DNA of 50,428 bases from Gammaproteobacteria bacterium. GTDB taxonomy: Bacteria > Pseudomonadota > Gammaproteobacteria > Pseudomonadales > Pseudomonadaceae. The stretch spans positions 1-50,428 of the forward strand of contig JAHJXZ010000026.1 of NCBI GenBank assembly GCA_018827205.1, written 5' to 3'. This document shows, in pieces, positions 27,680 through 37,236 of the stretch. The translations under genes and the position numbers were made by a program. The notes under the pieces were generated by a model, which saw nothing but the letters and a program-made list of their open reading frames with translations, made no database searches and was not told the origin of the DNA. Within the stretch, counting starts at the first letter, position 1. The number at the start of each line of letters is the position of its first letter.

Positions 27680-28585
27680 ATGCTGCATTTCCTGCCTGCT
27701 CCACTGCGCGGCCTGCTTGCTGGCTTGCTGCTCGCACTGAACACCCTGATTTGCTGCTGGCCTTTGTTCATCGGGGCTCTGCTCAAATTTCTGCTGCCCA
27801 TTCCAAAGGTACAACGCACGCTGCGCTCTGCCATGCATGCGACTGCCGAGTTCTGGATTTCCACCAACAAATTCTGGATGCATCTGGTTGGCAATACTGA
27901 ATGGAATGTTGAAGGACTCAAGGGCTTCGATAAGCAGCACTCGTACCTGGTGACCAGCAACCACCAGAGCTGGGTCGATATTCTGGTGCTGCAATATCAA
28001 CTGAACCGACGTATTCCGTTTCTCAAGTTCTTCCTCAAACAAGAGTTGATCTGGGTACCGGTGATTGGTCTGTGTTGGTGGGCGCTGGAATTCCCGTTTA
28101 TGAAGCGTTTCAGCAAGGAATACCTGGCCAAGCACCCAGAGAAGCGCGGCCAGGACCTCGCCACCACCCGCAAGGCCTGTGCACGCTATAAAACTAACCC
28201 CGTATCGGTGTTCAACTTTCTCGAAGGTACGCGCCTGTCAGCGACCAAGCACGCGCAGCAGCAGTCACCCTTCAAGCACCTGCTCAAACCTAAAGCAGGC
28301 GGTATTGCCTTCGTTCTGGATGCTATGGGCGAGCAGCTGCACAGCCTGATTAATGTCACCATCCACTATCCGCAAGGCATTCCGGGCTTCTGGGATTTGC
28401 TCTGCGGGCGCATCCCTGAGGTGGTGGTGCGCTTGGATGAAGTGCAAATCCCCAAGGAATTTATCGGTGGTAACTACGACCAAGACGATGCCTACCGCCT
28501 GCAATTCCAGCAATGGGTCAACCAGCTGTGGCTGGATAAGGATGCGCAACTCGACGAGCTAAAACGGCGCTATCCAGCGTGCTAA
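27680..28585 (+). CDS. yihG: YihG-type 1-acylglycerol-3-phosphate acyltransferase
   Basis: A 301-residue membrane acyltransferase from ATG 27680; the preceding in-frame TTG (27662) would require no ribosome site, while GGAGG lies at 27664-27668. An N-terminal hydrophobic segment, about 12-42 (LLAGLLLALNTLICCWPLFIG), is followed by the HX4D motif NHQSWVDILVL. Other conserved pieces are FLKQELIWVPVIGLCWWALEFPFMKRFSK, NFLEGTR and LKPKAGGIAFVLDAMG. These correspond closely to E. coli YihG, a PlsC-family enzyme that acylates the sn-2 position of lysophosphatidate and shapes fatty-acid composition of phospholipids. It is a single gene with a terminator overlapping the next, converging gene's stop. 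Confidence 0.85.
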   Translation: MLHFLPAPLRGLLAGLLLALNTLICCWPLFIGALLKFLLPIPKVQRTLRSAMHATAEFWISTNKFWMHLVGNTEWNVEGLKGFDKQHSYLVTSNHQSWVDILVLQYQLNRRIPFLKFFLKQELIWVPVIGLCWWALEFPFMKRFSKEYLAKHPEKRGQDLATTRKACARYKTNPVSVFNFLEGTRLSATKHAQQQSPFKHLLKPKAGGIAFVLDAMGEQLHSLINVTIHYPQGIPGFWDLLCGRIPEVVVRLDEVQIPKEFIGGNYDQDDAYRLQFQQWVNQLWLDKDAQLDELKRRYPAC

Positions 28586-28605
28586 ATCGCGAACCCCGCA
28601 GCCTC

Positions 28606-28630
28606 AAGCCCGCCTAGCCAGCGGGCTTTT
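28606..28630. terminator. Shared terminator of yihG and the GGDEF-EAL gene
   Basis: AAGCCCGC (28606-28613) and GCGGGCTT (28621-28628) form a stem with a CTAGCCA loop, then TTTT on the plus strand. It lies 20 bases after the yihG stop and overlaps the last codons of the converging receiver-GGDEF-EAL gene, so it ends yihG transcription and perhaps both. Confidence 0.8.
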
Positions 28631-30764
28631 CATTGGGCAACGGCAAGTTGTGCCAATCCAGCTGCGCAGGGAAAGTTTTGATCTGCTCGGCGTTCAGCCC
28701 TGGTGCGACCAGAAAGCCCTGCATGATTGCGCAGTTATGCGCCGCCAACCAATCGCGCTGAGCCATGGTCTCTACACCCTCGGCGATCACTTCCAGCCCC
28801 AGATGACGGCCCAGGTCAATGATGGTGCTGACCACCGCAGCGTCACGCGGCGAGTCAAGCATATTGGCAATAAACAGGCGGTCGATCTTCAGCGTATCCA
28901 GCTCGAAATGGCGCAGGTAGGCCAGCGACGAGTAGCCGGTACCGAAGTCATCAATGGCGATCTTCACGCCCAGTTTGCGTAGCTGGCGCAACTGCTCCTG
29001 GCTGGTTTCCAGGTCCTGCATCAGCGCACTTTCGGTGACCTCTACTTCCAGTTGCTGAGGGTTCAGCTGGTGCTCTTCAAGTACCCGACGCAGGTCTTCG
29101 ACCAGCTGCGGCATGCCGAACTGCACCGGGCTGACATTCAGGCTGAGCACCAGTTGATTGCCGTACTGCTGGCTCAGCTGTTGGCATTTTTCTATCCCCG
29201 TCTGGAAGATCCAGCCGCCCAGACGGTTGATCAGGCGAGTCTCTTCCAGCAACGGAATAAACACCCCGGGAGCCACGGTCCCGGCAACCCGGTGCTGCCA
29301 GCGCAGCAAGGCCTCGAAACCACGCAGACGCCCGGTTTCCAGATAGATCTGCGGCTGATAGACCAGCACAAAATCATCATTTTCAATGGCATTACGCAGG
29401 CTTTCCTCAAGCATCAGCCGTGAGCGCGCGCGTCCGTTCATTTCCTGGGAGAAGAAGCGGTATTGCTGGCGACCCGTGCGTTTGGCCTCGTACATGGCCA
29501 TGTCTGCAGCGCGCAGCAAGCCTTCCACAGTTTGCCCACACTCAGGGAAACAGGCTATGCCCACGCTCGCGCCCAGGGTTACCTCGATTCCGTCGAGGTT
29601 ATGCCGCACCGACACCTGCTCAATCAGTTTTTCGGCGATGCGTGCGGCATCTTCCGGGTGTTCCAGGCTGTCGAGCAAGGCGGTGAATTCATCGCCGCCA
29701 ATCCGCGCCAGGCGGTCATAGGGGCGCAGGCTCGCCTTGAGCTGTTCGCCAACCAGCTTGAGCAAGCGGTCGCCAACATCGTGACCGAGTGAATCATTGA
29801 TGCGCTTGAAGCCATCCAGATCGAGATAGAGCACAGCCATGCGCTGACCGCTGCGATTGATCCGCGACAACGCCGACTCCAGCGCCTGATAGAAACCACG
29901 GCGGTTGAGCAGACCGGTCAAAGAATCGGTAATCGCCTGCGACTCCAGTTGCTGATGCAGATGGCGCACAACCGACATATCCAGCGCCATCACCACCATG
30001 GCGTGCTGCAGCCGCGGTAAGGGTGAACAGGACAGAGCCACCGGCACCTGCCCTCCATTCAAGGTGCGTAGGCTGGCATCGTGTAGGCGATAAGATTCAC
30101 CGCGGCGCCATTGCAGGTAAAACTCGGACAAACGCCAGTCGCTGGTGACTTGCGGGCTGACCAGATAGGAGAGCATTTCACTGCCTTCCAGATCGCTGAT
30201 CGAGCCTCCAAGCATGCGCGCCATCGCCGGGTTGGCGAAATTGATCCGGCCATCTTCACCCACCACCATGATGCCTTCGGCGGCGTTATCCAGCACCGAG
30301 GCATTGAAGGCCCGCGCCGTGTCTAGTTGCTGAGTCAGTTGCAGCAGCTCGCTGCGGTTACGCTCATGCTCAAGTAGGGCGTGAATCTTATGGCGTAATA
30401 CGCTGGTATCGAACGGCTTGAGCATAAAATCCACCGCGCCGGTGGCGTAGCCCTTGATCACCGATTCCTGGGTCTGCGCGATGGCGGACACGAAGATGAT
30501 CGGGGTGTAGCGAGTACGCGGGTTGCCGCGCATCAGCCGGGCGACCTCGAAGCCATCCATGTGCGGCATTTGTACATCCAGCAGCACCAGGCCGACGTCC
30601 TCTTCAAGCAGACACTGCAAGGCGGCCTCGCCTGAGTCGACACAACGCAGTTGCCAGTCGCCCTCCTCGAGCAGGGCTTGCATGGCCACCAGGTTTTCCG
30701 GTCGGTCATCCACCACCAGCAAAATCTGCGTACTGGGTACGCTCTTCAGCTGCACATGTGCCAT
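28614..30764 (-). CDS. Response regulator with PAS, GGDEF and EAL domains
   Basis: A 716-residue cytosolic regulator. The start is ATG 30764, preceded by GGGAGGAG; the upstream extension is not used. Domains: receiver (12-130) with phospho-acceptor Asp63 in VLLDVQMPHMDG; PAS (about 152-262); GGDEF (about 275-440) with intact GGDEF at 356-360 and an inhibitory RxxD site (Arg347, Asp350) exactly five residues before it; EAL (about 450-700) with Glu484-Ala-Leu in GFEALLRW, IDDFGTGYSSLAYL and LKIDRLF. Both cyclase and phosphodiesterase sites look complete, so it could make or degrade cyclic di-GMP depending on signal state. It lies 71 bp after the hybrid kinase, its probable phosphodonor. Confidence 0.93.
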   Translation of the reverse strand: MAHVQLKSVPSTQILLVVDDRPENLVAMQALLEEGDWQLRCVDSGEAALQCLLEEDVGLVLLDVQMPHMDGFEVARLMRGNPRTRYTPIIFVSAIAQTQESVIKGYATGAVDFMLKPFDTSVLRHKIHALLEHERNRSELLQLTQQLDTARAFNASVLDNAAEGIMVVGEDGRINFANPAMARMLGGSISDLEGSEMLSYLVSPQVTSDWRLSEFYLQWRRGESYRLHDASLRTLNGGQVPVALSCSPLPRLQHAMVVMALDMSVVRHLHQQLESQAITDSLTGLLNRRGFYQALESALSRINRSGQRMAVLYLDLDGFKRINDSLGHDVGDRLLKLVGEQLKASLRPYDRLARIGGDEFTALLDSLEHPEDAARIAEKLIEQVSVRHNLDGIEVTLGASVGIACFPECGQTVEGLLRAADMAMYEAKRTGRQQYRFFSQEMNGRARSRLMLEESLRNAIENDDFVLVYQPQIYLETGRLRGFEALLRWQHRVAGTVAPGVFIPLLEETRLINRLGGWIFQTGIEKCQQLSQQYGNQLVLSLNVSPVQFGMPQLVEDLRRVLEEHQLNPQQLEVEVTESALMQDLETSQEQLRQLRKLGVKIAIDDFGTGYSSLAYLRHFELDTLKIDRLFIANMLDSPRDAAVVSTIIDLGRHLGLEVIAEGVETMAQRDWLAAHNCAIMQGFLVAPGLNAEQIKTFPAQLDWHNLPLPNEKPAG

Positions 30765-30835
30765 AACTCCTCCCTTGTCCCTGGCGAGCGCCTTGCGACT
30801 CCTGTTGCGGTTGAGGGTAGCAGCCCACAGCAAAA

Positions 30836-33800
30836 CTACTGCGATGGGGCGACAGATGTGCCGACATATGGCTCGGCAGTGGCGAGCCAGCGCACCAGCA
30901 GTTCAAGCAAGGCCTCGCGGCTAACCGGTTTGGCCAGGTAGTCATTAGCACCGGCGGTGATGCACTTCTCTCTGTCGCCTTTCATCGCATGGGCAGTCAG
31001 GGCGATGATCGGAATGCTGCAGCCGTGCTCGGTTTTGAGCAGCCGGGTGGCGGTGTAGCCGTCCATGGTCGGCATGGCCATGTCCATCAGGATCAGGTCG
31101 AACGGCTCACGCTCATATGCATTGATTGCCTCCTGACCGTCCTTGGCCGAGCTGATGATCAGCCCCACCTCGTCAAGCAAAGCGGTCAGGGCATAGACGT
31201 TGCGTACATCATCATCAACCAACAGCACGCGCCGTCCTTCCAATGGATTCGTAACCCTCGGCGTTTCTACAAGGCCGGGATCAAGCACACTGCCGAGAAA
31301 GCCCTGCACCGCCTCGCTCAATGCGTGCATATCCTCACCATGTTTGTGCACCACCACTGCGCTGTAACGGCGCAGGCGCTGCAAAGCCTGGCGGGTGACA
31401 TCGACACCGGTGTTGACCACCACGCGCGTGCCCTCCAGCGGGCGCTGCCGGTTGAAATTTTCCAGTAACTCAAAACCATCTTGGTCAGGCAGGTCGAGAT
31501 CGATCACCAATGCATCGAACATACCGTTGGCGTAGGCCTGCTGTGCTTCATCGGCACGCGCGCAGGCGTGCACATCGAAGCCCAGTTGCTGCAGGTGCTC
31601 ACGGTAATGCTCGCGCTCAACTTCTACATCCTCGACCAGCAGCAGGCGTTGCTCCGGCTGCTGGTTCATCTGCTGCAGGTCGATAAACACCTGCTCCAGG
31701 TCTTCCCGTTGGATCGGCTTAACCAGGTAGCGCGTGCCATCATCATTCCAATCCACCGGTTGCGGTACACAGGAGATGATATGTACCGGGGTGCTGCGGT
31801 GGCTGGCCTGGCTGCGCAGACGGCGGAACAGCTGCCAGCCGCTGATATCCGGTAGCAGAATATCCAAGATCACTGCGCTGAAGCGCTCACTTTGCAGCAG
31901 GTTGAGCGCTTGCTCCCCAGAACGGCAATGCACGCTGGCAAAGCTATGTGCATGGGCCTCCTCGGCCAGTACCGCAGCAAAACTCATATCGTCCTCGATA
32001 ATCAGCACCAGCGGGCCGTCACCACTGCGTTGCGGTGCTTCGGCAATCGGCTCCGTCTGGCTATGAGTATGGGTTTGCGCCACCACCTGCACCGGCAGCT
32101 GCACGGTAAAACATGAGCCCTCGCCCGGCGTACTTTGCAGACTGATCTCACCGTCCATGGCCAGTACCAGCTGACGGGTAATGGCCAACCCCAGCCCGGT
32201 GCCTCCAAACCGCCTACTGGTAGAGCCGTCAATCTGCTGAAAGGCCTGAAATATCTGCTCATGCTGCTCGGGGGGGATGCCAATACCGCTGTCGCGCACG
32301 CTGAAGTTGAGCAGCTCATAGCCCTCCTCCGGCTCGCCACTGGCGCAGGAGACCGTCAAGCTGACTTCGCCATGCTCGGTGAACTTCAGCGCATTGGAGA
32401 GCAGGTTGCGCAGAATCTGTTGCAGGCGGATGCGGTCCGTGTGAATCACCCGTGGCACCCCGGCCTCTAGCTGGGTATGCAAGCGCAGGCCCTTGATCTC
32501 GGCCATTGGCCGCAAGCTGGCATCCAGTTCGACCAGAATGTCCTGCATGTTCAGGGGTTCGAGTTTGAGCTGCATGCGCCCGGATTCGACCTTGGCCAGA
32601 TCCAGTACATCATTAATCAACTGCAGCAGGTCGCTGCCGGCACGGTGCACGATATCGGCGTGCTTGGCCTGCTTCTCGGTCAGGTTACCGGCACTGTTCA
32701 AGCGCAACTGGTCGCTGAGAATCAGGATGCTATTAAGCGGCGTGCGCAGCTCATGGGACATATTGGCCAGGAACTCGGATTTGTAGCGGTTGGCCAAAAT
32801 CAGCTGATCAGCCTGATCACGCAGGCGCTGTTCGGCGGCCTTGCGTTCGCTGATATCGATGATCACGGCTTGCACCAGTGCGTCATCACCGCCACGGATT
32901 GGCGACAAGCCAACCTCAAGCGGGATCAACCGTCCGTCGCGGTGCTGGCCAAATAGTTCACGGTTATTACCCATACGCCGCGGCTCGGGATTGCTCTGGT
33001 AACCCTGACGCATGGGCACATGACTGCCACGCAGGGCTGTAGGCAGAAGAATCTCCACTGGCTGCGAGAGCAACGCCTCACGGCCATAACCAAACAGCTG
33101 CTCAGTCTGGCGGTTAACCATGGCAATACAGCCTTTGTTATCGACCAGCACAATGGCATTGGGCGAAGCCTCGACGACCAGGCGAAAACGCTCTTCGGCG
33201 CCTTTACGAGCGCGCAGGTCGATCAGATTGATCAGGTAATTGACCTCACCAGAGTCGCCCAGCACGCTCAGGTTCAACGTCACCGGCACTTCTTCGCCAA
33301 GATCACGGCGCGCCAGGTATTCGTTGGACCGCTCAGAGGTGTCGAGATCAATCGCCAGCGCGCTGAGTTGCTCGACGCTCGGCAGAAAACGTTTGACCCG
33401 CTCGCCGATCAACCCCTCGGGCGTCGAATCGAGCAGGTCGGCGGCGCTGCGGTTAGCCATCTCGATCCGGCCCTGGGCGTTGCACAGCAACGTCGCCACC
33501 GGCAGCCGCTCAACCAGCAGGCGGAAGCGTTCTTCGCGCTCACGCAATTTGTTGGTGGCCAGGTGGTTGGCATGCATCTCGCGCTCACGCAAATACAGGT
33601 ATCCACCAACCAGCAAGGCCAGCAGGGTCGCAGCCACCAGTCCGACCCATAAACTAATGCCACCACGGCTGGACAAAACCGCTTCATAGGCTGGTGTACT
33701 GCTCACCTGCAACACCCAGTTGCGCCCATATAAGGGTAATTCCAGCTCATGCTGAAAGCGTGGCTGCAGGGCAACACCATGCGTTCCGGCGCTTAGCAAA

Positions 33801-34597
33801 GGGGTTTGCAGGGCCTGCTGATCCTTGATCACCACATCGAAGCGCTGGCTCTGCACACCGAGAATGCCTTCCATCAAGTCACGGCTGCGAAAGGCTCCGT
33901 GCACCATGCCAAGCAAGGCTGCGCGGCGCTCTTCGGCAGTGCTCTGCGGCATGCTGGGCTGGTACACCGGCAGGAACAGCAGCACCCCGCCCGGCGCATT
34001 GGCCTCAGTTTCCTGGCGTAGAGTGACGGGCGCACTGAGAATCGCCTGGCCCGTGTCGATGGCCTGCTCAACTGTGGCGCGCCGCACGTCCTCGCTGAGC
34101 AAGTCAAAGCCCAACACCCGGCGGTTACGCCAATCCAGCGGGCTGATGTAGTCGATCAACAGGTAATGCTCACGCCCCCCGGTGGGAAATGCTCGATAGT
34201 CGGCACGCCCCTGGTTCTGCTGCGAAGTCAGGAAGGCATCAAGCTGCTCGGCGCGCAGATAACTCGACCACGCCAGGGCCAGGATGCCTGGGTAGAGGTC
34301 CTGTAGCTGCAGCTGATCAATGGCTCGATCCCATTCAGTCAGGGAGACATGATCACTACCGGTCATCAACCCGGATACACCACGCAGAACCATTTCATAG
34401 GCGCGCATGCGGCTTTTCACACGTTGGCCGATGTCCTGCGCTTCCAGCTCGAAGCGCTGCTGGTTCTGCTCGCGCTCATGCTGCTCGAAGACCTGCCACT
34501 GCCAGACGATCAATGCCCCCAAGCCAAGCGACAAGGCCAGGGTGACCCACAACGGCAGCCAGGGTTTACGCGAGCTAGAAACAGGCCTGTCGTCCAT
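30836..34597 (-). CDS. CHASE-PAS hybrid histidine kinase with three receiver domains
   Basis: A 1253-residue membrane sensor from ATG 34597 (GGAGAG upstream). TM1 is about 14-32. The periplasmic CHASE domain (about 60-250) contains ALAWSSYL, DYISPLDWRNRRVLGFD and GVLLFLPVYQP. TM2 is about 315-336. Two PAS domains (about 355-465 and 470-585) precede HisKA with His615 in ANMSHELRTPLNS. The HATPase domain has NALKFTEHG, DSGIGIPPEQ and FGGTGLGLAITRQL. Three receivers follow with Asp residues in VILDILLPD, LVIDLDLPD and LILMDMAMP. The second receiver lacks the usual conserved Lys-Pro. No Hpt domain is present, so phosphotransfer must use another protein or pass directly between domains. The next gene encodes a GGDEF-EAL regulator. 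No ligand can be named from sequence. Confidence 0.92.
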   Translation of the reverse strand: MDDRPVSSSRKPWLPLWVTLALSLGLGALIVWQWQVFEQHEREQNQQRFELEAQDIGQRVKSRMRAYEMVLRGVSGLMTGSDHVSLTEWDRAIDQLQLQDLYPGILALAWSSYLRAEQLDAFLTSQQNQGRADYRAFPTGGREHYLLIDYISPLDWRNRRVLGFDLLSEDVRRATVEQAIDTGQAILSAPVTLRQETEANAPGGVLLFLPVYQPSMPQSTAEERRAALLGMVHGAFRSRDLMEGILGVQSQRFDVVIKDQQALQTPLLSAGTHGVALQPRFQHELELPLYGRNWVLQVSSTPAYEAVLSSRGGISLWVGLVAATLLALLVGGYLYLREREMHANHLATNKLREREERFRLLVERLPVATLLCNAQGRIEMANRSAADLLDSTPEGLIGERVKRFLPSVEQLSALAIDLDTSERSNEYLARRDLGEEVPVTLNLSVLGDSGEVNYLINLIDLRARKGAEERFRLVVEASPNAIVLVDNKGCIAMVNRQTEQLFGYGREALLSQPVEILLPTALRGSHVPMRQGYQSNPEPRRMGNNRELFGQHRDGRLIPLEVGLSPIRGGDDALVQAVIIDISERKAAEQRLRDQADQLILANRYKSEFLANMSHELRTPLNSILILSDQLRLNSAGNLTEKQAKHADIVHRAGSDLLQLINDVLDLAKVESGRMQLKLEPLNMQDILVELDASLRPMAEIKGLRLHTQLEAGVPRVIHTDRIRLQQILRNLLSNALKFTEHGEVSLTVSCASGEPEEGYELLNFSVRDSGIGIPPEQHEQIFQAFQQIDGSTSRRFGGTGLGLAITRQLVLAMDGEISLQSTPGEGSCFTVQLPVQVVAQTHTHSQTEPIAEAPQRSGDGPLVLIIEDDMSFAAVLAEEAHAHSFASVHCRSGEQALNLLQSERFSAVILDILLPDISGWQLFRRLRSQASHRSTPVHIISCVPQPVDWNDDGTRYLVKPIQREDLEQVFIDLQQMNQQPEQRLLLVEDVEVEREHYREHLQQLGFDVHACARADEAQQAYANGMFDALVIDLDLPDQDGFELLENFNRQRPLEGTRVVVNTGVDVTRQALQRLRRYSAVVVHKHGEDMHALSEAVQGFLGSVLDPGLVETPRVTNPLEGRRVLLVDDDVRNVYALTALLDEVGLIISSAKDGQEAINAYEREPFDLILMDMAMPTMDGYTATRLLKTEHGCSIPIIALTAHAMKGDREKCITAGANDYLAKPVSREALLELLVRWLATAEPYVGTSVAPSQ

Positions 34598-34718
34598 GAT
34601 CTCTCCAGTTTTCGTCCATGTCTGGCGCATAAAGCGCGCCGATGCGGCAGGGTTATTGGAACCACTGCCAGCAGTCTAGTCACGATTTGAACGACCGGCC
34701 GGGTCTAAATTGCAGGAA

Positions 34719-34754
34719 CAAAAAAGCCGCGTATTCGAGCGAATACGCGGCTTT
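34719..34754 (-). terminator. Intrinsic terminator of the OmpA-like lipoprotein gene
   Basis: AAAGCCGCGTATTCG (34723-34737) and CGAATACGCGGCTTT (34740-34754) form a perfect 15-bp stem with an AG loop. Read on the minus strand, the stem is followed by a T-run, so it terminates the OmpA-like gene (stop at 34771) before the kinase gene. Confidence 0.93.
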
Positions 34755-34770
34755 ATATCACGCGCTACGG

Positions 34771-35427
34771 TTACAGCGGACGCAGGTTGATTTCTACCCG
34801 GCGGTTCTGCGCGCGGCCTGCTTCATTGGCATTGCTGGCAATCGGCTGACTCGGCCCCGCGCCGTAGGAAGACAAACGCGAAGCCGGAACACCATTGGCA
34901 CTCAGGTAAGAGGCAACACTCTGTGCACGACGGTTGGAAAGGTTCTGGTTCAGCTCGAACGAGCCGGTGCTGTCGGTATGGCCGACGATATCAATACCGT
35001 TCTTGTTGAACTCCTTGAATACCGTGACCAGGGAATTAAGGGTTGGGTAAAAGCCGCTGGAAATATCCGCCGAGTTGCTGGCAAAGGTGATATTGCCCGG
35101 CATGATCAACTTCAGGTCATCACCATTGCGCTGTACCTGCACGCCGGTGCCTTGCAAGGTCTGACGCAGTTTGGCTTCCTGGGTATCAACGTAGTAGCCG
35201 TAGCCGCCACCAGCCGCGCCGCCGACTGCCGCACCGATCAAAGCGCCTTTTGCGCGGTCTTTCTTGCTGGAAGTGGCTGCACCGATTACCGCACCAGTAA
35301 CTGCGCCAACACCACCGTAGATCCCAGCTTTGCCAGCCTCGCGCTCACCGGTATAGGGGTTGGTGGTACAGCCGGCGAGTACGCCAAGACCGAGGGTAAC
35401 AACAGCAAGATTTCGCCACAGCTTCAT
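34771..35427 (-). CDS. OmpA-domain lipoprotein with glycine zipper (YiaD-like)
   Basis: A 218-residue lipoprotein. The signal peptide ends at the lipobox LAGC (Cys20). Residues 33-80 form a glycine-zipper segment (AGKAGIYGGVGAVTGAVIGAA, ALIGAAVGGAAGGGYGY), which may insert into or oligomerise at the membrane. The C-terminal OmpA-like domain (about 105-218) contains ITFASNSADIS, VGHTDSTGS, LSNRRAQSVASYL and AQNRRVEINL, the Asp/Arg residues that bind diaminopimelate in peptidoglycan. This order is that of E. coli YiaD and the Pseudomonas OprF-unrelated OmpA lipoproteins, tethering the outer membrane to the wall. Single gene with its own terminator. Confidence 0.9.
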   Translation of the reverse strand: MKLWRNLAVVTLGLGVLAGCTTNPYTGEREAGKAGIYGGVGAVTGAVIGAATSSKKDRAKGALIGAAVGGAAGGGYGYYVDTQEAKLRQTLQGTGVQVQRNGDDLKLIMPGNITFASNSADISSGFYPTLNSLVTVFKEFNKNGIDIVGHTDSTGSFELNQNLSNRRAQSVASYLSANGVPASRLSSYGAGPSQPIASNANEAGRAQNRRVEINLRPL

Positions 35428-35536
35428 GCGTACTTCCTTTGAATATCGGATCGGGACAGGTTTGCACCTGGGTTTTTGAGCCCGATTAATGGTTAAAGTT
35501 CACTTTCAGGGGTGATTAGCAGGTCAGCGATACGGA

Positions 35537-36184
35537 CTACGCCCGAACAAACGGGTTATCACGCATCTCATCACCAAGGCGCGTATCGGCGCCATGACCG
35601 GTCACCACGGTGGCATCCTCGTCCAGGCTGTACAGACGCTGCTTAATCGAACGCTCGATGGTCGGGTAATCACCGCCCCACAAGTCGGTACGGCCGATAC
35701 CACGCTTGAACAGGGTGTCGCCGGCAATCAGCAGCTTGTCCTGCGGGAACCAGAAGCTCATCGAGCCTGGGGTATGCCCAGGCGTATGCAGCGCCACGCC
35801 GCAACCGCAGGCCAGTTCCTCGTCATCACTCAACCACTGATCCGGCGCCGGCACTGGGGTATAGGGCACACCAAACATGCGGCACTGCATCTCCAGGTTG
35901 TCCCAGAGGAACTGATCTTCCTTATGCAGGTGCAGGGTCGCGCCAGTCTTCTCCTTCATCTGCCCTGAGGCGAGAAAGTGATCCAGATGGGCGTGGGTAT
36001 GGATGATGCTCACCACCTTCAGCCCATGGACCTCCAGGCGCGCCATGATCAAATCCGGATTACCACCCGGATCGACGACGATGGCCTTCTTGGTCAGCGG
36101 GTCACCGATAATCGTGCAGTTGCACTGCAAAGGCCCGACGGGGAAGGTTTCGCGGATCAGGGTCGGGGTTGCGGCAGAACTCAT
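35537..36184 (-). CDS. MBL-fold metallo-hydrolase (glyoxalase II-like)
   Basis: A 215-residue metallo-beta-lactamase fold enzyme. HTHAHLDH (62-69) is the two-zinc HxHxDH motif; LHTPGHTPGSMSFW provides the next His, IAGDTLFKRGIGRTD the bridging Asp, and VVTGHG the last His. It begins TLIRETFPVGPLQCNCTIIGD, common to bacterial glyoxalase II-like proteins that hydrolyse thioesters or related substrates; the exact substrate is unknown. Its ATG (36184) follows the AraC stop by 2 bp and uses GAGGA within the AraC end, so the two are translationally close and probably co-transcribed. Confidence 0.9.
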   Translation of the reverse strand: MSSAATPTLIRETFPVGPLQCNCTIIGDPLTKKAIVVDPGGNPDLIMARLEVHGLKVVSIIHTHAHLDHFLASGQMKEKTGATLHLHKEDQFLWDNLEMQCRMFGVPYTPVPAPDQWLSDDEELACGCGVALHTPGHTPGSMSFWFPQDKLLIAGDTLFKRGIGRTDLWGGDYPTIERSIKQRLYSLDEDATVVTGHGADTRLGDEMRDNPFVRA

Positions 36185-36186
36185 GG

Positions 36187-37206
36187 TTATTCCTCAGCGC
36201 GGTAATCGCTGGGCAGTTTACCCGTCCATTTCTTGAACGCACGGCGAAAATTCGACGGGTCACTGAAGCCCAGCAGGTAAGCGATTTCATACAGTGGCAG
36301 GTGGGTGGTGGTGAGGTATTGCAGGGCCAGGCTCTTGCGCACTTCATCAAGCACCTGCTGATAACTGGTGCCCATGCTCGACAGGTGCCGGCGCAGGCTG
36401 CGGCCACTGGTGTGCAGGGCACTGGCGGCGCTGGCCAGGTCGGGGAAGTCGCCGGGCCGCGCCAGCAGTAAGCGGCGCACGCGGGTCAGCAGCCCGTCTT
36501 GTACATCCAGGCTCGCCAGCAGGGCTTCGCATTGTTGCTCGCACATTTGCACCGTGGCCGGGTTTGCCAGCGCCATCGGCCGGTCCAGGTAGGTGATCGG
36601 CATGCTCAGGCGATGATAGGGCTGCTCAAACGCCACCGCGACGCCAAACAGCCGTTCGTAGCGCTCGGCGTAATGCGGCGCGGCATGGGCAAAGCCCACT
36701 TCGACCTCCTGCAAACGCTCGCCCACCAGAAAGCGCGCGATGGTATAGAGGCTGGTCAGCAAACCTTCTGCGGCGAAGCGGCTGAGCGGGCCCAGCGGCA
36801 TGGTTTCACTGGCGCGCAACTCAATCCGCGTACCCAGCTCGACCATTTCCAGTTCATAGGTCAGGCCCAGCACCCGGTAGTACTTGAGGGCAAACTGCAT
36901 AGCCTTGCCCAGATTGGCGCTGGACAGCACCGCATAGCCGAGGATGCCGTGGGTCGAGACATTCAGGCGCTGCCCGAGCAGCAGGCCCAACGCTGGCTCA
37001 TCACACAGACGCAAGGCGCTGCTGGTGAGTTGGGTAAAGTCGATAAAGGACAACCGCCCCTGAGGATTGCCCAGCACTTCGGGGCGTACCCGCGCCTCGG
37101 CAAACAGCTGCGCACGAGGCACACCCAGTTCCTCGACCAAATCGAGCAAGGCGGCAGCGTAGGCGACGGGAACCAGTTCAGCGGAGAAATTCAGTGATGG
37201 CTTCAT
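36187..37206 (-). CDS. AraC-family transcriptional regulator
   Basis: A 339-residue regulator. I prefer ATG 37206 with a weak AGAAG site; the longer version starts with TTG. Residues 1-210 match the arabinose-binding-like (PF12625) sensor domain of the long AraC branch: VPVAYAAALLDLVEELG, STHGILGYAVLSSANLGKAM, LASETMPLGP-type segments. The C-terminal HTH_18 domain contains ALHTSGRSLRRHLSSMGTSY and IAYLLGFSDPSNFRRAFKKW. Relatives often control lipid or aromatic metabolism next to their targets. It diverges from the PF10118 gene across 399 bp and drives the MBL gene downstream. A shared motif flanks the divergent region (37222-37236 and 37504-37518). Confidence 0.92.
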   Translation of the reverse strand: MKPSLNFSAELVPVAYAAALLDLVEELGVPRAQLFAEARVRPEVLGNPQGRLSFIDFTQLTSSALRLCDEPALGLLLGQRLNVSTHGILGYAVLSSANLGKAMQFALKYYRVLGLTYELEMVELGTRIELRASETMPLGPLSRFAAEGLLTSLYTIARFLVGERLQEVEVGFAHAAPHYAERYERLFGVAVAFEQPYHRLSMPITYLDRPMALANPATVQMCEQQCEALLASLDVQDGLLTRVRRLLLARPGDFPDLASAASALHTSGRSLRRHLSSMGTSYQQVLDEVRKSLALQYLTTTHLPLYEIAYLLGFSDPSNFRRAFKKWTGKLPSDYRAEE

Positions 37207-37221
37207 GGGCTTCTTATTATC

Positions 37222-37236
37222 TGGCCAGATATGACC
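37222..37236 (+). promoter_or_regulatory. Candidate AraC-type operator, copy 1
   Basis: TGGCCAGATATGACC lies 16 bp before the AraC gene's start codon, within its leader. It agrees at 12 of 15 positions with the copy at 37504-37518. Binding here would fit autorepression. Inferred from repetition only. Confidence 0.35.
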
